Shown here: piece after piece, positions 60,224 through 60,576 of the stretch | Position numbering within the stretch: position 1 is the first letter of the stretch | Layout of the letters: every line of letters starts with the position of its first letter | Origin: an uncultured Bacteroidales bacterium | Lineage (GTDB): Bacteria; Bacteroidota; Bacteroidia; Bacteroidales; UBA932 | Direction of reading: 5' to 3' | Assembly: GCA_944326305.1 (NCBI GenBank) | Contig: CALVDL010000019.1 | Coordinates: 1-60,576 of the forward strand | DNA: 60,576 nucleotides | Made by a program: the position numbers and the translations under genes | The notes under the pieces: model-generated | Database searches by the model: none | What the model was told of the DNA's origin: nothing | What the model saw: the letters and a program-made list of their open reading frames with translations, nothing else

Positions 60224-60576
60224 CGCCCCTTAACAAAGAGCTGTCACCGACAGGTGACTGGGGGGGGTGGACAGACAGGAAGATTATGATGGAAAGGCCC
60301 GTCAGGGCCGCACCGGAGCGACAGCGAGGTTTCCGGGAGGAAACGGAAGCAGCGCAGGTGCCGGCGTAGCGAAGCGGAGCCGTATGCCCCAGCGGGGCTG
60401 TCACCGACAGGTGACTGGGGGTGGACAGACAGGAAGATTATGATGGAAAGGCCCGTCAGGGCCGCACCGGAGCGACAGCGAGGTTTCCGGGAGGAAACGG
60501 AAGCAGCGCAGGTGCCGGCGTAGCGAAGCGGAGCCGTATGCCCCAGCGGGGCTGTCACCGACAGGTGACTGGGGGT
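60224..60576. repeat. Tandem array of a 154-bp structured repeat (continues past window)
   Basis: Units begin with GCTGTCACCGACAGG at 60240, 60397 and 60551. The first is 157 bp (three extra G in a G-run) and the second 154 bp; the third is cut by the window end. The copies are otherwise identical. Each unit contains several inverted repeats: GTCACC/GGTGAC, GGCCC/GGGCC, GCACC/GGTGC enclosing GTTTCC/GGAAAC, and CCCC-AGC-GGGG. No gene is present; open frames over it are repeat translations. Confidence 0.92.

Noticed and set aside
60240..60550. tRNA gene or integron attC site
   Set aside because: Several stems give a cloverleaf impression, but there is no anticodon arm, T-loop or CCA-type acceptor, no attC core sites and no cassettes.
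60090..60558. Two identical 104-residue open frames over the right-end array
   Set aside because: They are translations of the tandem repeat, not genes.
60240..60576. CRISPR array
   Set aside because: Unit is 154 bp without alternating spacers, and no cas genes are present.

Overview
The window looks like chromosomal DNA from a member of the Bacteroidota, most probably the order Bacteroidales. The support is: (i) many intergenic regions carry the TAnnTTTG -7 element, several with a TTTG or TTG element 19-22 bp upstream; (ii) lineage-typical genes are present (DUF4290 next to ftsK, DUF3822 next to rsmD, an AddAB pair with a degenerate AddB helicase domain, a FISUMP lipoprotein, GH92 mannosidase, a TPR-HTH membrane regulator, LemA/TPM proteins); (iii) Shine-Dalgarno sequences are often weak. 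I cannot assign a genus. Coding is dense and moderately GC-rich. No rRNA, tRNA, CRISPR array, integrase or transposase was found.

Layout. 0-6 kb: a leftward cell-envelope/isoprenoid group (M23 peptidase, dxr, rseP) diverges from a rightward ruvX, def, phosphohexomutase group. 6-9.2 kb: a gene-poor stretch holding only a periplasmic thioredoxin and a rubrerythrin, with hairpins, terminators and several families of small repeats. 9.2-17.3 kb: an SLC13-type transporter and addB-addA. 17.3-24.7 kb: a mannose-use locus with a GntR regulator divergent from a manA fusion, a ROK kinase, a GH92 mannosidase lipoprotein and an MFS sugar porter. 24.7-28.6 kb: DUF4290, ftsK and a LolA-like carrier. 28.6-34.1 kb: leftward TPM/TPM/LemA/FISUMP genes, then apbE convergent with comEC. 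34.2-37.5 kb: an ackA-ptb-buk fermentation operon. 37.5-39.7 kb: a small AT-richer insertion bounded by duplicated buk 3' ends. 39.7-45.9 kb: leftward serine hydrolase, cytidylate kinase-like protein, MATE pump, two FKBP lipoproteins and a DHH phosphoesterase. 46-51.6 kb: a membrane-anchored unknown, DUF3822, rsmD, ybaK, a CoA transferase/hydrolase and a SulP transporter. 51.6-60.2 kb: mazG, tcdA, an unknown acetyltransferase-like protein, prfA, a methyltransferase, tenA, thiD, a HAD phosphatase, then yhhQ-queC behind what looks like a preQ1-I riboswitch. The right end enters a tandem array of a 154-bp structured repeat.

How the genes connect. ackA-ptb-buk and the nearby CoA transferase point to acetate/butyrate-type acyl-CoA fermentation with ATP formation. 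The manA locus would hydrolyse mannosides outside the cytoplasm, import the sugar, phosphorylate it and isomerise it to fructose-6-phosphate. tenA-thiD-HAD suggests thiamine salvage/synthesis, and yhhQ-queC joins uptake and synthesis of queuosine precursors under one riboswitch.

The most notable findings are the duplicated buk/hydrolase 3' junction flanking a two-gene insert, where all three differences are synonymous on both strands, and the structured repeat family at the right end, whose diverged relative at 51.65 kb carries a compensatory base-pair change.
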